Below are positions 1-12,474 of a stretch of 64,000 nt of DNA, piece by piece (within the stretch, counting starts at the first letter, position 1; each line of letters begins with the position of its first letter). The DNA is from Glandiceps talaboti (taxonomy: Eukaryota; Hemichordata; Enteropneusta; Spengelidae): contig NC_135552.1 in NCBI RefSeq assembly GCF_964340395.1, positions 8,302,494-8,366,493 of the forward strand, in the 5' to 3' direction. The notes under the pieces are model-generated. The model had not been told where the DNA came from and did no database searches. It worked only from the letters and a program-made list of their open reading frames with translations. The position numbers and the translations under genes are program-made.

Positions 1-234
1 GAGCATTATACGGACACACATATATAGAAGCGCAATCATTAACAATCTTATTTTTGCTCAAAAGATTACAAATCCCATTAATACTAATAGAGGGGAGAAA
101 TCTGTCCAAACATGTGTACAGAGTTCCATAATTGGTGGGGAGTGCAAGTAAAATAAACTGGTAGATTTTACCTACTTACTGCTGTAAATAAAAATACTGA
201 TTTATCAGACAGATTTTTTTTTTCTCATCTGCAG

Positions 235-364
235 GATTATCATCGTTACACTTGCTGGAAGTCATCCAATTATCAGAAACCAGAAGACTATTAAAAATGT
301 AAATTACCAAGTTACAAAAAATCTCAATAGACTCGATAATAAAGTTTCAGGAAAAGGAAAAAAG
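235..364 (+). CDS. ABITRAM: ABITRAM internal exon
   Basis: Preceded by a T-rich tract and gcag acceptor (231-234). The first base completes a codon from an exon outside the window, then 43 codons follow. It ends before a gtaata donor. It encodes the TLAGSHP and NKVSGKGKK segment. Confidence 0.92.
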
Positions 365-675
365 GTAATATCACCCTCAAATATATTAAAAATAGTTCCA
401 CCATATATAGGTGAAAGTTATATTGCATGTGTATGTATTTTAGTTTTATTATACAGTTTTTGTATTAATTTGACAACCATCTACTCGATTACTGATCCAT
501 AACTGTGTCATTAACTTTCCATTCTAGGAAAAGGAGGTTTAACATTTTGTAGTATGCATTTCATAGTTTGTCTAATCTTTACCTGATCTTCTCAAAAATA
601 GATCAAATGTGTAATTGGAGAAGCTGTGACAATCTTATTTGCAAGTCTGAGACAGCTCTATGATTTGATCAAAAT

Positions 676-730
<55 letters not shown>

Positions 731-766
731 GGGGGTTAACAACAGCTGTTGAATAGATGTAGTTTG

Positions 767-813
<47 letters not shown>

Positions 814-1777
814 AAATGTGTGTGTGTGTGTCGCACACACAATATGGATAACATAACATACATGTATGTACTTGTTAGGAGTATCATTTGTAATAAACTA
901 TGATGACATTTAATTTCTATGTAGGGTGGTCAGTGGGTGAATGAAACTGCTCCATTGTGTGTAATAACCTGTAACGACAACACTCAGTATACCATTTACA
1001 GTTCTGTCAATGGAAAGCTTGTGGAAGTGAATGAAAATCTTATTTCACGACCACAACTTCTTATTGAAAAGGTGAGAATAATTTATAAGTAAAGTATAAT
1101 CATACAGTGTACATGTATTTACAATAATGGAAAATAAAAGTCAGGATTAAGATGTTTGATTTTATTTATTGTACTGCTTTCTATGACTATCTGAATTCAC
1201 AAGATAGATATTGTGAAGCCTTATGTATATCATATGTTTTGCTGCAATGTTAGTACATGTAGACTGACTTTGGTATACACGTACATGCATAAACACCACT
1301 AATGCATAACCAATGGATGAGAAGGCTTGGTTCAAAGGACAACTTGCCAGATGTAGTGTTATACAATGTATAACGTCATAAGATTTTTAAGTCTCTCGAA
1401 GGACTTCCTGGATTTAGTTTCAATTCATTTTAATTTCAATTTTTCAATTCTATCCAAAATTAACAAATCTGCTTCCTAAATTGTCATAACAAGTTACATC
1501 TACCTGACTTAGATTAAGGAAACCAGTTTTATGAAATAATAATAATAATATTATTATAATATATGAGTTCGATTTTACAAAGGTGCAGACTGTACTGAAA
1601 TATACCACATCTGCTTTGTTCTTCCTTGTGCAGCCAGAGACAGATGGATTCATAGCTATTGTACTGCCTAAGTTTGGTAATAGTGACTCACAGATGGACA
1701 AACTTTTACCTGAGGAGAAATACAATGAAGTTCTTTGTCAAAGAAACCAATCAAATGTGGATGCAGACAAAAGATGA
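235..1777 (+). CDS. ABITRAM: ABITRAM (FAM206A/Simiate), 3' part, three exons
   Basis: Three exons at 235-364, 925-1071 and 1634-1777 join into an open frame of 139 complete codons plus one split codon at the left edge, ending in TGA. All junctions have AG/GT signals; the two internal introns are phase 0. The product matches the C-terminal three quarters of vertebrate ABITRAM: a TLAxSHP motif, NKVSGKxK, APLCxIxC, VNGKLVEVNENL and GFIAIVLPKF occur in the family order, and the human protein is about 180 residues. The family is a small nuclear and neurite protein reported to bind actin/RNA polymerase II machinery and modulate transcription. The N-terminal exon (roughly 40 residues) is not in the window, so the gene is partial here only because of the window edge. 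Identification by remembered family similarity; very likely correct. Confidence 0.94.
541..832. repeat. Dispersed repeat plus (GA)n, poly-G, (CT)n and (GT)n cluster in ABITRAM intron
   Basis: Bases 541-680 are a near-copy of 35621-35767. They are followed by (GA)n at 680-720, a 15-base G run at 721-735, a short stretch (736-774) that is the reverse complement of 35939-35981, then (CT)n to about 811 and (GT)n at 818-831. The two halves of the far copy are therefore in opposite relative orientation here. Confidence 0.8.
925..1071 (+). CDS. ABITRAM: ABITRAM internal exon
   Basis: The exon has 49 codons, phase 0 at both ends, with acceptor gtag at 921-924 and donor gtgaga from 1072. It encodes APLCVITCND and VNGKLVEVNENL, the best conserved block of the family. 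Confidence 0.94.
1634..1777 (+). CDS. ABITRAM: ABITRAM terminal coding exon
   Basis: Acceptor cag at 1631-1633, then 47 codons and a TGA stop. It encodes PETDGFIAIVLPKF followed by a poorly conserved C-terminal tail. The same frame is open upstream to 1583, but this part lies before the acceptor and is intronic. Confidence 0.93.
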   Translation, partial: PETDGFIAIVLPKFGNSDSQMDKLLPEEKYNEVLCQRNQSNVDADKR

Positions 1778-2544
1778 TGTTCAAGGCATTTTCACCTTTC
1801 TGAAGTTTGTACAGATTAGTATATATTTGTGATAAGGTAATTAATGGGCTTGTTTCTAGGCTGAATGATCATGTATTACTGTAACAGCTTTTGTCTCATA
1901 TGAGATTGCATTTCTTAAATTTGTCTGGAATATATGTTTTAGTGATCGAGAAAAGAAACCTTAATGTATTTCCTACATTTGCCTGGCATATATAGTTTCA
2001 TGATTGACTTGAAATTGTAAAATCTCAGTAACATAAGGGAGCCATCTGGTAAATACTGATTTAAAATAGTTCTCATTTATCGTACCAAAATTATGGGAGA
2101 AAACTCCAGTAAAAGTACCGGGAAATGTGGGGATTACCAGAAGATTTTATCTACTTTATGCTGTAAACAAAAACTTGAAAAGTTTTTGAAGATGGACTTA
2201 TCAATGCTGTATCATGAGATTAGGCCATTGAGATTAAGCTATTAACAGTGACACTAAATCTTGTAGGCTGGCTATAGGAAATGCTGTGTACAAAATTTGA
2301 TGAGAGAGCAACTGACAAACATTTTTGTATGGTTGACTTTTAATACAGAGTAGCTCATATAAATCTGTTTTTATTAATTTCAATTTGCATTTCCTACTGG
2401 TGTCAAATTTCTTTAGTATTTGTTAGATCTATATCATCATTAAGTTAGATTTTATGATTTGTAATTTGTGTATGTGGAGATACAATGTACATGAATTATA
2501 TCAATATTTGATAATAGTGTCATAATCATTGAATGGCTTAGAAT

Positions 2545-2826
2545 CTGCTGCTGTTTCTTTCTGAATGGCTAAAATCATTGAGCAATATTTGAACCATAGT
2601 TGTGCTGCAGTTGGGTGGCTGGAACGGCAGAGGTTACATTGTGAATGCTTTAAATCCTGTGTGCTTTAATACAAAGGCCGCAATGGATTTTATGCTCTTG
2701 TGGAGTTGAGTGAGTGAATATATAGGGCCATTGTGCAGATATAAGTCTGTGTCTGGAGTAATAATTGTACAAATTTGATCACAACATCCATTGTAGAAAG
2801 TACTATATAAATGTTATTTTATATAA
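2545..2826 (+). repeat. Degenerate SINE/LINE-tail-like repeat, copy 1
   Basis: It shares an ordered series of phrases with 3198-3492: TGGCTA.A.TC.TTG, ATTTGAACCA, CAATGTGAATGCTTTAA in diverged form, GCAATGGATT.TATGCT, and a tail TACTATATAAATG. It is older or more diverged than the second copy. Confidence 0.6.
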
Positions 2827-3197
2827 TGTAAACTTAAAAGCATAGATCAACATTATTATTGGGCCATAACAAAATCTTGTCAAATATGTGCAGGTTAGAT
2901 ACAGTGCAGAAAACAGGAGATTGACATCAAGGTGTCTTCCCTCAGGCAGCTGAGTTAGCAGTAAGATAAAGGTAGATTTCTAATGGACTTGACCTCATAC
3001 AATATAGTATCAGGTGAGTTGAGACCATTATATCTACAACCACCCACTTAACTATATTATTTATTTATTTATTTTACTACTCAATATTTTGGTTACAGTG
3101 TATACAGATTTTTTGGTCTTGTCAACCATTGTTTCTTTTATGTTTACTATGAGTCATGATGGATGGATGGTTAGAGTGGCCTGCTTTGCATCTGCAG

Positions 3198-3492
3198 GTT
3201 ACATTTACATACCGGTCACTGCCATTTGTTTCTGATTGGCTAGAGTCCTTGGGCAAGATTTGAACCACGATTGTGCCTCAGTCAACCCAGCTGTATTATT
3301 TCTGGACCTGGTAGGATAGAGGTTGCAATGTGAATGCTTTAATCATATATGCTTACAGAGGCTGCAATGGATTGTATGCTTCCCAGGGAGTTGAGGAAGT
3401 AAAGGGCTGTTGTATTGCTATAGATTCGTGCCAGGCATAATAATTGTAAAGCACTTTGAGCACAGAGTGGGAAAGCGCTATATAAAAAAAAA
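3198..3492 (+). repeat. Degenerate SINE/LINE-tail-like repeat, copy 2
   Basis: It ends with GTAAAGCACTTTGAGCAC then AAAGCGCTATATAAA and an A run, a tail resembling the 3' end of CR1/L2-type LINEs and the SINEs that use them. Similar in order to 2545-2826. The family assignment is from the tail motif only. Confidence 0.6.
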
Positions 3493-4251
3493 ACATTATT
3501 AACATTATTATGTACATCAGAACATGTGCCCTGAGATATTGATGGTTTATATTTGTGGTAAACAAAGTTCCCAGTACTCTAGTTTATTTCACATCCAATA
3601 GAATCTACTAGTGGTATGATACTTTGAAACACTTATGCTGCAAGTTTACCAGGCTTGTGAAAGGACATTATCACTGATGAGCACTGTTTTCCAATACTTG
3701 TACCACTCTTTATGCTAAATTTGTGTCTATTAACAAAACAGACTTGCAAACCTGTTTTCTTACAATTGCTTCATATTATGAAATGTTAAAGATAGGGGCA
3801 GATTGAGAGATCTTTCATCTGACATTTCATGAGTGGTATAGGACATAAAGAGTATTTTGTACCCGCTTCACTTATTGGTCACCCACATTGACATAAATAT
3901 TATAGTATTTTATTTGCCATAAACTCAAAATCATATCAACATAACAAGAGAGAAAGTAAAAAAAATGACAGTGGAATAAATATTATACATAAACTGATGG
4001 ATGAATACAGAGTTCATGGCTGGACCACAAAAATAGTTTGGAACAAACTAGTCGAGTTTGTGGTCCAAATACTAATCTTGTCATGGGCTACCATAATTTC
4101 CAGTTGGTAGACCTCTTTCTGGCTACTGCTGATTGTGCATTGACTTTAATAAAAGACAACAGATGTAGGGACATGCAAGTGTTTTAATAACACAAATTTC
4201 AGTGGAATTCCTCTGTAATATGGACTACTGGTCACCATCCTTATTCCTTAG

Positions 4252-4276
4252 GCTACCAATTTCGGAAATTGGTAGC
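4252..4276. repeat. Short perfect hairpin
   Basis: Eleven-base arms (GCTACCAATTT and its complement) separated by 3 bases. Isolated; no associated gene or function seen. Confidence 0.6.
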
Positions 4277-5230
4277 TCACTGGGACTCTCCGCAAAGAAA
4301 AAAGTTATTTCAAACATTGTCACTGCAAAGATCTTGGGCATGTCATCAAATATATCACTGTGATAATTCACAAAGACTGTCTCAAAACATTTACAGACAT
4401 GGATCGAGTGTAATTGATGGTAGTATATGTGCAGTTTCATTGTAAGTGTAAAGACATTAAAGCAATAATGATTTCATCACAAATAAACCCTTGTAGGAAA
4501 TCCCTAAAATGGCCGAACAAGTGATATTGGGCTGTGGTACATTATTTCAAAGTTTAGTAAGTTACCAGTGCTATAATTTTATCACCCAAAATCATACTTC
4601 AGTTTAACTTTTAAATCAATAATCAATACATGTGTACTGTAAAAATGCAGACTTTTCCTTTAACAAGAATGTAGGTGCTTTGGCTTTTACATGTGTGTGA
4701 AATAGTCTAGTACTAAGTATCAAATGTCAATGACATTATTTGAAGAGTGGGGTGAGATGAAAAGTTTCATACATCAATCACAATTAGATCAATGATGTAT
4801 ATGGTTTTTAGACTTATATAGGTCACTCTGGATTGAAAAAGCGCTACCAGCGTATTTTTTAATAATTTATGACTTTCTATACATAGATTACTCTGCTGTT
4901 TATGTGTTCTGTTTATACTTTGTGCACTATATCATTAAAACTTTACAACTGTGTATAACTTTTGTTCATGGTGTTAATTTGTGCTGTAACATACCCACAT
5001 GTCATCCTGACATATGATCCAAGTGATATACAATCATTATATATTCACTATAAATAGCACTGTTGTAGTATTAAATCATGGTTTGTAGAGGACATTATAG
5101 GGACGGGATGGAGTTGGGTGTGGAAGGGTTACTCCCTTCAGTATTTATCAAGAACTGGGGTTCAGATTTTACAGCCATTGAGTGCAAAAAGAAAGAGTTG
5201 TCAATTTTAGTGAGACATTCTAAATATGTA

Positions 5231-5463
5231 ATTATATTATACCAGTATATTGATGGCGCAAATTGTGAGATCTGATTGGTCTAGACATCGAACTAGTGCG
5301 TCTAAAATGAGCGATAATGCACAGTTGGCACACATCCAAATTTTGATGTTAAGTGTTCGTTTATGAACGTTGTAGTCCGTGCAGGGATGGGGGCGCAAAT
5401 GAAACCAGAAAATGTTGCGTCTTATCTTGTTCCGATATTTTCAATATACTGGTATAATATAAT
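5231..5463. mobile_element. MITE-like element with 23-bp terminal inverted repeats
   Basis: The left end 5231-5253 (starting ATTATATTATACCAGTATAT) is the reverse complement of 5441-5463. The 187-bp interior has no open frame of note. No clear target-site duplication could be assigned. Confidence 0.65.
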
Positions 5464-5464
5464 A

Positions 5465-5605
5465 GCGATAAACCACCCCTGGGAATGGTATACCACTCGG
5501 TTTTGACCAGTGAACTCAATATTTGCATTCGCTATCGCTCGTGCATATATTTCGTTCACTGGTCAAAACCTCTTGGTATACCATCCCCAGGGGGTGGTTT
5601 ATTGC
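5465..5605. mobile_element. Palindromic MITE-like hairpin element
   Basis: Arms 5465-5515 and 5554-5605 are imperfect reverse complements of each other, sharing GGTATACCA and TTTTGACCAGTGAAC, around a core of about 38 bp. It directly abuts the preceding element. Confidence 0.7.
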
Positions 5606-6289
5606 TTAAATTTACAGTTCATGGTGTCAATCATATTGTTTCAGATTGAAGGTGAACTGTTTTATTGCATGACATTTAGTATGCTTGCTTAGTCATACAT
5701 GCATCTAACAAATTTCAAAACCCTCACTCGAATATCAATACATGCTAGAAATGAAATTTGTGTTTTACCATAAAATACATGGAACAAGAAGATTATTTGT
5801 GCAATCTGAATTGTACAATCAGAATATACATGTATCAATGGTAGATTCAATTTTTTAGCAAGCTGTAACAGTTTTTTGGCAGAAAAATATACCATGGTGA
5901 AAGTAAACATTGGCAAAATGAATGCAAGCTATATCCTCATTGATACATTGCTGAATGTTATCGAATTCTCACTGACTAGGAAGTCAGTCATTGATTTGTT
6001 AATTATTCACATCATCAAAACTCCCATACAATACTTAAATGTGGATCAGTGTTGCAAGTGTACATTATTGTTCACACATAAGTATGTTTGTTAGGTGGAA
6101 GAGCCAGTAATTGCTTAACTACTCTCAGTAAGACATTTTTATCAAGTAATAGAAAATTGTAGCTGATGACTTAGTTGATACCTTGGGGTCAATGGTGGTT
6201 GACTTCTAACAATTCCCTATGATTTCAATTGTTTCACATTTTTCTTGAATCATAAAATCAAGATCTTTATTAGCTCTGCTGTCAGCGAA

Positions 6290-6750
6290 AGCTGCACGGA
6301 ACTTAAGGGTTTAGGTTGATTCTCAGTCGTCCATCCATCAACTTTTCCACTTTCATCTCTACTCTAAAAATGCATTGGTTAATTGACCTGAAATTTGGTG
6401 TGTTGATGTCATTTGATAAGCAGATGTACGTTTGTTCAAGTCAAGTTGATTGGGCCATTTTTAAATGCAAAATAGGTCTAAAAAAATAAAAATTTTGGTA
6501 AAAATGCTTCAAAAAATGTCTCCAAAAGTACTGGGCCAATTGAGCTGAAATTTGTTGTGTAGGTGTCTTGGGATGAACAGATATATGTCAGTTCAAGACA
6601 AGTTAATTGGGTCATTAATATGCAAAATTATGGATAAAAATATAATTTTTTATAAATGGTGACTTCTACACATGTTAAAAAAACAAACAAAAAACAACAA
6701 AAAAAACAAAAGAACAAAAAAAAACATTGGAGCTATTCTGACCAATAGGT
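6290..6750. repeat. Degenerate dispersed repeat with two internal units
   Basis: Two loosely similar units of about 160 bp (6360-6480 and 6520-6650) share the phrases AATTGA.CTGAAATTTG, TGTGT.G.TGTC and CAAGT.AATTGGG. They are followed by an A-rich tail (6676-6724). Stylistically related to the blocks near 14.2 kb and 20.7 kb. Confidence 0.5.
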
Positions 6751-7870
6751 CGCTTGTTATTAGTAATATTGTAATTATCTGAAAGTAAGCGTATTGTATG
6801 TAACCAAATCTCGTCTGTCAATAGTATTTTTGCTATTTTTTCAGGGTATTATAAGAATTTGAGTCAACCCAATACAATTGCAAGTCATGTAAAACAAGTC
6901 AAAGAAGAAAAGTATCATGGCATAGTTTTATTGTGCCTTAACTCATTTAAGCAGTCTTTAATAAATTTCAAAAGAGGTTGGTTATTCTGAAAAGTCAACA
7001 CATTTCATGAAGAATTTCAGTGAATAGAAGACATAGAGTAAGAAAGTTTAAAGAGAAGTAAAAGGAAAGAACAATCAATTGTAGTAAAAAGAAAAGTGAA
7101 GATAAATGTACAAGATGCACAACCTTGGTACAGAAAGTACACAGTACGTCCAGGTTGTCAGATTAATTACTTCATCTTTTTGTGATATGTTGTAATTATA
7201 CATCTTTCTTACTTCAAACTCTAACAAAGCTACAAAGCTAGTGATTGTGTACTTGTTATCCATTTCAAAATACAAATGCAGCTGTGTGGGTCATTTACAT
7301 GTCAACATGGCTGCTTAGTTGAAATAGTTCCATATTAAACACAGCCACTTACAGAAATCTGTTCTTATTTAGAACACATAAGATGCCCACAACAAAGTTT
7401 ATTTTCAAATGTATAAAGATAAATTCTGTGTGACCATCTTTCCAAGTTGCTTGTAATCTAATTAAATGATTCTATACGTAGATTTAAGGACCATATATCA
7501 ATTATCATGAAGAATGGCCAAGAAGTGATTTGAGCCTTGGGTAGCATTGCACTCTGACAGGAAAGCATTACAAAGCATAGGAAAAGATTGATTTCCATCA
7601 TGCTGACATCTGTAACACAGATCAGGCCAAGTCAGGGTGACTTCACACATGTTGTGCTGAACTTCCAATAGTACTTTAAGCATATTCTGCTGCTTTCCCA
7701 TGATCCATTGTAATTAGGAAGCAAATACAAGTAATGTACTCATAGTTAGAATGGTTTGATTCTAGTATATATATAACAAATTCATATAATTTTTTTTAAC
7801 AAGACAAATCAGCTGTGGTTACAGCATTTAATGTTAAGCTAATACCAGTCAGTTCATGATAATATAGTAT

Positions 7871-7986
7871 AGTATGTATGTATGTATGTATGTATGTATG
7901 TATGTATGTATGTATGTACATGTGTGTATGTATGTATGTATGTATGTATGTATGTACGTATGTATGTATGTATGTGATTGTATGTA

Positions 7987-8040
<54 letters not shown>

Positions 8041-8060
8041 TATGTAAGTATGTACATAAT
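7871..8060. repeat. (TGTA)n and (GT)n microsatellite
   Basis: Tetranucleotide TATG/TGTA tract interrupted several times, then a pure GT run around 7990-8034. Long open frames across it on both strands are repeat artefacts. Confidence 0.95.
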
Positions 8061-9139
8061 TGTATGTATATTCGTGATAGTATATAAAGTTAGGGAATAA
8101 TTTTCATATATCATTCACTGTTTCCATTTTTAACGAAATCCTGAACAAATATAGCGAAGTCACAGATTTTAGCCAGTAGACATTTGGGACACTTGCTATG
8201 GCAGGCCAGGAAAGTGTTTTGTTGATAGGAATTCAGGAAAGTACACCCCACTGTAGACCAAAACTATTGAGAATACAGTGTAGTGTACTTCATTTTAGAC
8301 TCTCACCTGAAATATGCTCCTAATTTAGACCAACAGCTTTAAAAAACATACCCCAAAGGTGATATGTCATGTATAGTTGAATATGATAAGTGGACTACAT
8401 CCCTCATTGGAAAGAATGGAAGATCAAATCCCATTTAAACTTTATTTGACATGTGTATCTGTAACTCTTACCGTCATGAGATTTGTGTAAATACAGATGG
8501 ATTCTCACTGCAGTGTCAGACCACATGTCTTGGAGTTTATGTATTTGTTGAAAACTCTTGGCTTGCATCACATAAACAAAACAATTGATTTATATTTAGA
8601 AACAATGCAGTTATATTAGGAAGGTCTAAAAGTGAGGCAAGCCTTGCAGTAAATCTTAATAAGCCACCTGAGTAAATAGGACTTGTAAACATCCATGTCA
8701 GGGTAAGACCTAGTGCAATGAGATATATTGTACGTTCATTGTACATGTTGTGAAAGACATTTGGACGCACCTTTTAGATAAGCATAACCTCACATTTCTG
8801 TAAGTGCATTCTCATGTGACAGAGAATTGAAGAGTTATCTATCTTTCGAAACATTTGGTATATTGTAGTTCTGTAGTAACAGATAAGATAGTATTATAAA
8901 GGTGAGATATCCCACTAAGAATGGGTTATTTCAGCAGTAATACAAGCCTGTCACGTGAGTGTGTGCAAGCATTTGTGGCACTTGTACTTTACAAGTTTAT
9001 GAGCTGTTTACTGAAGTGAAAATACATACAAAAAACTTTGATTAAACCAGTCTCGTGTAATGTTAATGTCAGTGCATTTTTTCTTGTTACATTACAATTT
9101 GTGTCTGGTGTTGTCAGAACTGTTGATTGCTTAGGAGGG

Positions 9140-9350
9140 AGTTCCTGTACATTTATTGATACATATGATAAATTACATCATCAAACTATGTTTATAAGTT
9201 ATATCCTAATACCAGGTTTACATTGAGTTAATTGCAAGCGATGGCCAAGTAGACATCAATAAGTAGAATACTGTGGGTACATTTTAATTTGCAGAAAAAG
9301 TACCAAAATCACCAAAACATATAAACCCAGCTTGTGCCACTTTAATACAA
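9140..9350 (+). repeat. Dispersed repeat pair with 48140-48345, copy A
   Basis: It shares ordered phrases with 48140-48345: TGATAAATT...CATCA, TTTATAAGTTA, TCAATTGCAA in diverged form, and AAACCCAGCTTGTGC. Both copies are in the same orientation. No coding capacity. Confidence 0.55.
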
Positions 9351-10069
9351 ACACTTATGATGCAATCATTCTATCATGGAAGCAATGAATGGAGCATATT
9401 TGTAAAGCAATCTTGAATCTACTGATGTTTACCATAATATGTATTAAGTTTTTGCTCATCTAATGGCCATGTTTTTGTTTGATGTTTTGTATGTTTTGGA
9501 AAGCTTAGTTGTGAATATCATTTGTTAAAACTGACTGATGAGTACAGTTATCTTTAAAAAGATAAAATACAGGTGTTTACATGGACCATGTTGACTCTTA
9601 GATGGTAGTTGGTATGCTAGATGTTGTTGTTATTGCTTGTATATCTGTGGTGTTTAGCAGATTGCACTATATTTTAACAATTACTAGCTTTATAAACGTG
9701 CTAGCAAATTTCATTTGATGTGAAAGTTACTTTGAGCAAGTGAATAATAGAATAAATTTTGAAAAGCCACCTGAGCACACAGATTTGACAGAGAGAAAAG
9801 GATGCATCGTTCAACTTTCTGACATTTCAGTCATTACGGACATTATTTGCAATCTTCATTTAATCCTATTACTCTGTAAAACAAACAAACTACACTGTAG
9901 CTGTCAATCATGAACAGAAAGAAGCAGCACAAATGTCATTCTCAGTTACTTTATTTGTTCCACTTCTAATTCAATCACAGAGACCCAGAGGGAGGTTAGC
10001 TATTTCAAAGTCAGACCTTTTTGACACAGGTTGTTCACTCAAAAGAACACAGATGTAATAACTTGTCTG

Positions 10070-10081
10070 TGTCTGTGTGTA

Positions 10082-10121
<40 letters not shown>

Positions 10122-10165
10122 TGTGTGTGCTTGTGTGTGTGTGTGTGTGTGTGCTTGCTTGTGTG
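10070..10165. repeat. (GT)n microsatellite
   Basis: Nearly pure GT tract with a few C/T interruptions; gives spurious open frames on both strands. Confidence 0.95.
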
Positions 10166-10658
10166 CATTCGTGTGTGCATGTCTTTTTGTGTTGATAGGA
10201 AGCTGTATGGTCACTGCATGTGCCAGTCGACCTGTTTTATGTATTGGCATACACTAACTGTTTGATAGATACTACACTATATTAACACATCAGTTTTTAA
10301 ATTTCTGGTAATAGTCAAAACTAGTAGCACAGGTAAACCAACAAGGCAAAGAGCATTGCAAACATTTAAATATATTCCAGTATCATGAGTATATAAGTCT
10401 ATTGATCTAGTGGATTTTATATCTGAGATATTATCACCAAACAAGTGTAGATAACAGTTAACTTTATTGAGGTTGTGATTTGATAATTTTGAAAACCCTA
10501 TCATGCTTTTGTTAAAATAATATTGAATGTTAAAATTTGTTGTTGGGGCAATTGAGTTATGGCAATAATTGTTTCCCTTTAGAATTGGTAATTCATAAGA
10601 TTACTTTCTCCAGTTCAGAGATCAAAAGTCAGATACTCAGCAGAATCCCATGACACAC

Positions 10659-10797
10659 AAGTGCAATACTCAGGGTATTTGTTTGAGAGTTTGCCGCCAG
10701 TTTTTTCTGTGGCCAAACTTTCACAAGCATAGCCAGTGGAAGTGCAGCAGAAAATAATTGTAAGAACTAGTGCAAATACCCCTGAGTACCCACACTG
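10659..10797. repeat. Imperfect inverted repeat (MITE-like)
   Basis: The left side carries TACTCAGGGTATTTG and the right side the complementary CAAATACCCCTGAGTA, about 95 bp apart. Weakly supported as an element. Confidence 0.4.
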
Positions 10798-11592
10798 GCA
10801 CTCACACGGTATGTAGTTCGGTTATTATTACATAATTATGTTTATCCGAAATGGCAAATGTCCATAAAAATGACACTGTGTACACTGGGCAATCACATGC
10901 TTTCATGTATAATAAATGCTTGTGCCATCATTTGCATGTCATTTCCAGAAATGATTCAGGTATGCAAATAATGTTTTCGATATTACACTGCAGTGTAAAT
11001 ACTAGTATGCATGTGCACCGTTGCAAGTAATTTCTAGTACATTTGTATAATATATGATTCGGATATAAAGTTAAAGGGAATACCACTACAGGAAATTGAA
11101 ACTTAATCATCTGCAGAATCATTTCATGATTTTGTATCACTTCCATTACATAGGATTATGAAGAAGCAAATAGTTGAAATTTGTTTATTATTGTCCAATG
11201 CGGTGGAGGTCAATGATATTGATACATCATCAGAGTTGGAAGACATACATATCTAATAGCAGAACATGAATATTTAGATATTATTCCCCAATATTTTTCT
11301 TCGTTCAACTGAGGACAATACGAGTGACATAAAGGGGCTTTGTCAGGGTGCCTTTTTGACTAATGAGTCTGTCAGCGGTAATAAGAACATGCAAGTTTTA
11401 GGCTCGAAGACATCCTTAGTAGGAAATTGACAAGATAAAATTTGGAATTGATTTGTGAAGACTTTCCTCAGCAGTAACCCAGATGAAGTGCAACTTTCAT
11501 TAGGCAGTTACTGAATTTTGTCTCAGCTGAACTGCTGCTCCCTATTCAGTGATGCTTTGACAAAGTAGTTAAAAGATGTCAGTCTTCTCCAG

Positions 11593-11764
11593 CAGTGTGT
11601 CCTCTAATGATAACCAAACTTTGTTGTTGTGAGTCAAAATGATAAAAACTGGGATTTCTTGTGAAGTCACTACATAGTAAGAGATAGGGGAACACCAAAT
11701 TTTGGTGTGTCACTAAAAATTGTGTGTGTCACTGGAGTATCAAATTGGCTTAGAGGGCACACTG
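11593..11764. mobile_element. 172-bp MITE, copy 1 (CAGTGTG termini)
   Basis: It begins CAGTGTGTCCTCTAA and ends TTAGAGGGCACACTG, imperfect terminal inverted repeats of about 15 bp. Its length is identical to the copy at 47199-47370, and the interior (GATAACCAAA near the left, TTGGCTTAGA near the right, ACTACATAGTAAGAGATAGG in the middle) is closely similar. CAGTG termini resemble hAT-type ends, but a clear 8-bp duplication is not visible. Confidence 0.75.
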
Positions 11765-12474
11765 CTCTCAACCAATATAGACAGAGTAGTCTCTGTTTTC
11801 AAGAAAAGGGACAAAACTAAAATTGTGTCATCTAAAGTGTGCACAGTAATTGGGGTAAAGAATAAAAGTTTTTTCAACAATGAATGACATTTTTTTTTCA
11901 TTTCATATTTATAGAGAGAATTGCTGTTCTTATAATTGCAATGATAGTCCTTTGAACCACACCACACGTACCTGAGTAGGGTGCTCGGTTGCTTTATATG
12001 TCTGTGTCTGCAACACCATAGGGCGAAAATCATTTAAGAGTAAAGTTGCTGTTTGTCAGCATAATTTGGGGACTGTGTGTGATTATTACCTTGGTGCTCC
12101 AGAAATTACCACTAGCTCATAAATATCCATCTGTATCATTTGGATGAACCACACTTTTTGACTAGGTACACCATACTTTTATTTACCTTGTTAATGGCAA
12201 TATAAAGTTTGATCTCTCTTGTTTTATGTGCTCATAATGTTTTGCCCTCTGACTGATGAATTACTTTATGTAATCATGAGTGTCATCATAGTATTTACAG
12301 AATTTTTCTAAATTTTCTAAATTAATTGATTTAGCCGAAGTTTTTTTGATGTTTCATTATCAAAATATTAGCCCTTCACAGTTAAACAGGCTGAGTCAGC
12401 AATTTTATTCTCTTTTCTGTAACTTTGTTGAAACTACTCTTATGTTATCCCAACTCCTAGAATATATTCAATCA

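Larger units (their letters stand above)
1778..12474. other. Intergenic region between ABITRAM and the foldback element
   Basis: No convincing exon was found on either strand. It holds the 3' flank of ABITRAM, two copies of a tail-bearing repeat (2545-2826 and 3198-3492), two adjacent palindromic elements (5231-5605), a degenerate phrase repeat (6290-6750), microsatellites (7871-8060 and 10070-10165), a weak inverted repeat near 10.7 kb and a 172-bp MITE (11593-11764). Short open frames here are composition-driven or lie in repeats. Confidence 0.6.

Noticed and set aside
1-234. Search for the first ABITRAM exon at the left edge
   Set aside because: No frame with the expected N-terminal motif is present; the segment reads as intron ending in a T-rich tract and AG acceptor.
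7854-8114. Open frames on both strands made of MYVC or HTYI repeats
   Set aside because: Pure consequence of TGTA/GT microsatellites; the same holds for frames over the CT, GA, GT and AC tracts at 10.1, 28.6, 31.8, 36.0, 39.6 and 55.2 kb.
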